A DNA stretch of 64,000 bases from Saprospiraceae bacterium (lineage in GTDB: Bacteria > Bacteroidota > Bacteroidia > Chitinophagales > Saprospiraceae). Location of the stretch: the NCBI GenBank assembly GCA_020629035.1, contig JAHDEC010000009.1:40914-104913 (forward strand), read 5' to 3'. Shown here in pieces: positions 62,212 through 64,000 of the stretch (within the stretch, counting starts at the first letter, position 1; each line of letters starts with the position of its first letter). A model generated the notes under the pieces. It was given only the letters and a program-made list of their open reading frames with translations. It had not been told where the DNA came from and did no database searches. The translations under genes were made by a program, and so were the position numbers.

Positions 62212-64000
62212 TTGAAGTTTTACCTAACCATATGTAGTGTTTTCATGGTCTTTGGGTTGCAAGCTCAGTTGCTCAATGGCAGCTTTGAGGATGGCAGCCA
62301 AGATCCAGGCTTATGGTTTATTACTTTGCCAGCAGGAAGCACGGTAATTGATGATTGGCTAGTAGGAATGAGCATTGATTACAAGGGAGGAATTTGGCTA
62401 GCCTCAGAAGGTGGTCGCAGCATTGACCTAAATGCTGGAAACACGGGATCTATTTCGCAGACCTTTCCAACGGTAGTGGGAGAGACCTATCAGGTACAAT
62501 TTGATATGGCAGGCAACCCTCAAGGCTTACCAATAATAAAAACCTTCGAAGTATCTATCGCAGGCGAATTAGAAGTTTTCAATTTTGACGTGACTGGTTT
62601 CAGTCTAATTAATATGGGTTGGCAAACCGAAACCTTTGATTTTGTTGCATCCAGCACTAGTTCTACCTTACTATTTCAAAGTTTGATTACGGGTGCCTTT
62701 GGTCCAGCAATAGATAACGTCAAAGTAATATTATACGATTGTGCTGGAGTGGCAGGTGGACAATCTGAAATCGATGAATGTGGTGAATGCCTTGAGCCCT
62801 CTGATCCTTTGTATAACCAAAGTTGTGCAGATTGTGCCGGCACTCCAAATGGGGCCGCAGAAATAGACGAATGTGGCGAATGCTTTGAACCTAATGATCC
62901 ACTTTATAATCAATATTGTGCAGATTGTTTGGGAGTCCCAAATGGTACTGCCGAAGTCGATGAGTGCGGAGAATGTTTGCAACCTGATGATCCAAATTTT
63001 AATCAGTCTTGTGTTGATTGTTTGGGCGTTCCCAATGGGAGCGCTATCCTTGATGAATGCGGTGTTTGTTTAGACCCCAATGATCCAAGTTTTAATGAGT
63101 CCTGTGCAGATTGTTTAGGTATTCCTAATGGAAGTGCTATCCTTGATGAATGTGGTGTTTGTTTAGACCCCAATGATCCAAGTTTTAATGAGTCCTGTGC
63201 AGATTGTTTAGGTGTTGCAAACGGGACCGCAGAGGTCGATGAATGTGGTGACTGCTTGGAACCTGATGATCCAAACTTCAATCAATCCTGCGCTGATTGT
63301 CTAGGTGTTGCGAATGGTACAGCTGAAGTAGATGAGTGCGGTGAATGTTTAGTCCCAGATGATCCAAACTTTAACCAGTCTTGTGTAGATTGTTTGGGTA
63401 TTCCGAACGGTACGGCTGTGGTCGATGAATGTGGTGACTGCTTAGCACCTGACGACCCTAGTTATAATCAATCTTGCGCGGATTGTTTAGGTGAGCCTAA
63501 TGGAGATGCAGTGATTGATGATTGCGGAGTTTGTTTGGAGCCTGATGATCCAGATTATAATCAATCATGTACAGATTGTTTAGGGATACTAAATGGAACA
63601 GCAGAGATCGATGAATGTGGTGAGTGTTTAGCACCTGACGATTTAGGTTTTAATCAGTCCTGTGCAGATTGTATGGGTGTACCCAACGGTAGTGCGATAG
63701 TGGATGAATGCGGGGAATGTTTAGCCCCAGATGATCCAAATTTTAATCAATCTTGTGCGGATTGTATGGGTATCCCAAATGGTAGTGCCTTAATCGATGA
63801 ATGTGGCGAATGCCTAGAACCTGATGACCCAAGTTTTAACCAGTCATGTGCTGACTGTCTCGGGATTGCTAATGGAGCAGCTGAGATCGATGAATGTGGG
63901 GATTGTTTGGATCCTAATGATCCTAGTTTTAATCAGTCTTGCGCTGATTGTATGGGTGTTCCGAATGGCAGCGCAGTGATTGATGAATGTGGGGACTGTT
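62212..64000 (+). CDS. Secreted cysteine-repeat protein, incomplete at the right edge
   Basis: A frame opens at TTG 62212 (closed upstream by TAA at 62200) and stays open to the end of the window, more than 596 codons. It starts with a signal peptide (MKFYLTICSVFMVFGLQAQ) and a carbohydrate-binding-like beta-sandwich (about 20-180; NGSFEDGSQDPGLWFITLPA, TFPTVVGETYQVQFDMAGN). The 31-residue four-cysteine repeats follow from residue 187. The TTG start is supported by the clean signal peptide; no ATG closer to the start would retain it. The C-terminus (probably a sorting domain) is outside the window. Likely a surface or extracellular structural protein. Confidence 0.8.
   Translation, partial: MKFYLTICSVFMVFGLQAQLLNGSFEDGSQDPGLWFITLPAGSTVIDDWLVGMSIDYKGGIWLASEGGRSIDLNAGNTGSISQTFPTVVGETYQVQFDMAGNPQGLPIIKTFEVSIAGELEVFNFDVTGFSLINMGWQTETFDFVASSTSSTLLFQSLITGAFGPAIDNVKVILYDCAGVAGGQSEIDECGECLEPSDPLYNQSCADCAGTPNGAAEIDECGECFEPNDPLYNQYCADCLGVPNGTAEVDECGECLQPDDPNFNQSCVDCLGVPNGSAILDECGVCLDPNDPSFNESCADCLGIPNGSAILDECGVCLDPNDPSFNESCADCLGVANGTAEVDECGDCLEPDDPNFNQSCADCLGVANGTAEVDECGECLVPDDPNFNQSCVDCLGIPNGTAVVDECGDCLAPDDPSYNQSCADCLGEPNGDAVIDDCGVCLEPDDPDYNQSCTDCLGILNGTAEIDECGECLAPDDLGFNQSCADCMGVPNGSAIVDECGECLAPDDPNFNQSCADCMGIPNGSALIDECGECLEPDDPSFNQSCADCLGIANGAAEIDECGDCLDPNDPSFNQSCADCMGVPNGSAVIDECGDC
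62770..64000 (+). repeat. Tandem 93-bp (31-codon) cysteine-rich repeats, 13 complete and one partial
   Basis: Units of exactly 93 bp start at 62770, and the 14th (63979) is cut by the edge. The skeleton is DECGxCLxPDDPxFNQSCADC followed by LGxPNGxAx, with four cysteines per unit. Units 4 and 5 are nearly identical in DNA (about 63049-63225), the others are diverged. The opposite-strand open frames (62731-63281) come from the repeats. Confidence 0.93.

Noticed and set aside
62731..63281. Leftward open frames, and a CRISPR-like 93-bp periodicity
   Set aside because: The period is a whole number of codons within a long reading frame with conserved cysteines; no short direct repeats with unique spacers occur. 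The leftward frames are antisense shadows.

Overview
The window is chromosomal DNA from a low-GC bacterium of the phylum Bacteroidota, most likely a marine Saprospiria-type organism. This rests on several things read from the sequence: type IX secretion sorting domains of both type A (ends of the genes at 34971, 37624 and 47637) and type B (58759), a SusC-like receptor, a bacillithiol-type YtxJ protein, Mpl-type recycling ligase, several weak-SD genes with TTG or GTG starts, and many secreted modular proteins. No plasmid, phage, insertion sequence, CRISPR array, tRNA or rRNA was recognised.

Layout. 1-26.5 kb is mostly conserved housekeeping: the start of queA, an ABC permease, an OmpA-type protein with thrombospondin-3 repeats, a leftward set running small lipoprotein-ytxJ-mnmD-cation symporter-hypothetical-TlpA lipoprotein-SDR, then mpl, pdhB-tmk, msrB, tyrS, a LolC/E-type permease, corA and nrdB-nrdA. 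The nrd genes lie downstream of a perfect 20-bp palindrome made of two consensus DnaA boxes. GNAT, YigZ, EamA and DUF2007 genes follow.

26.7-34.9 kb is a decaying accessory region. A GntR/FCD regulator with palindromic operator candidates precedes a SusC gene that is frameshifted and then cut off by a deletion that fuses it out of frame to a tandem alginate lyase (PL7). This looks like a collapsed alginate utilisation locus. An intact exported superoxide dismutase, a lipoprotein and a secreted DJ-1/Hsp31 protein are mixed with a thrice-framed gene remnant, a frameshifted Crp/Fnr regulator and a frameshifted type IX cargo remnant.

35-54 kb is dominated by large exported proteins: a CotH kinase/lamin-tail protein, a 1877-residue BNR/PKD/LamG protein with eight 53-residue repeats, a 1106-residue BNR propeller protein, a beta-helix protein, and a TonB-dependent receptor under a clear TPP riboswitch. 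Nitroreductase and rluF lie between them. 54-61.5 kb holds era, der, rfbC, rfbD, a type B-sorted adhesin-like protein and an SDR-like protein lacking the usual catalytic residues. From 62212 to the right edge runs an incomplete gene, started by TTG, with at least 13 copies of a 31-residue four-cysteine repeat.

Limits: all family names come from reading protein motifs by eye. No database search was run.
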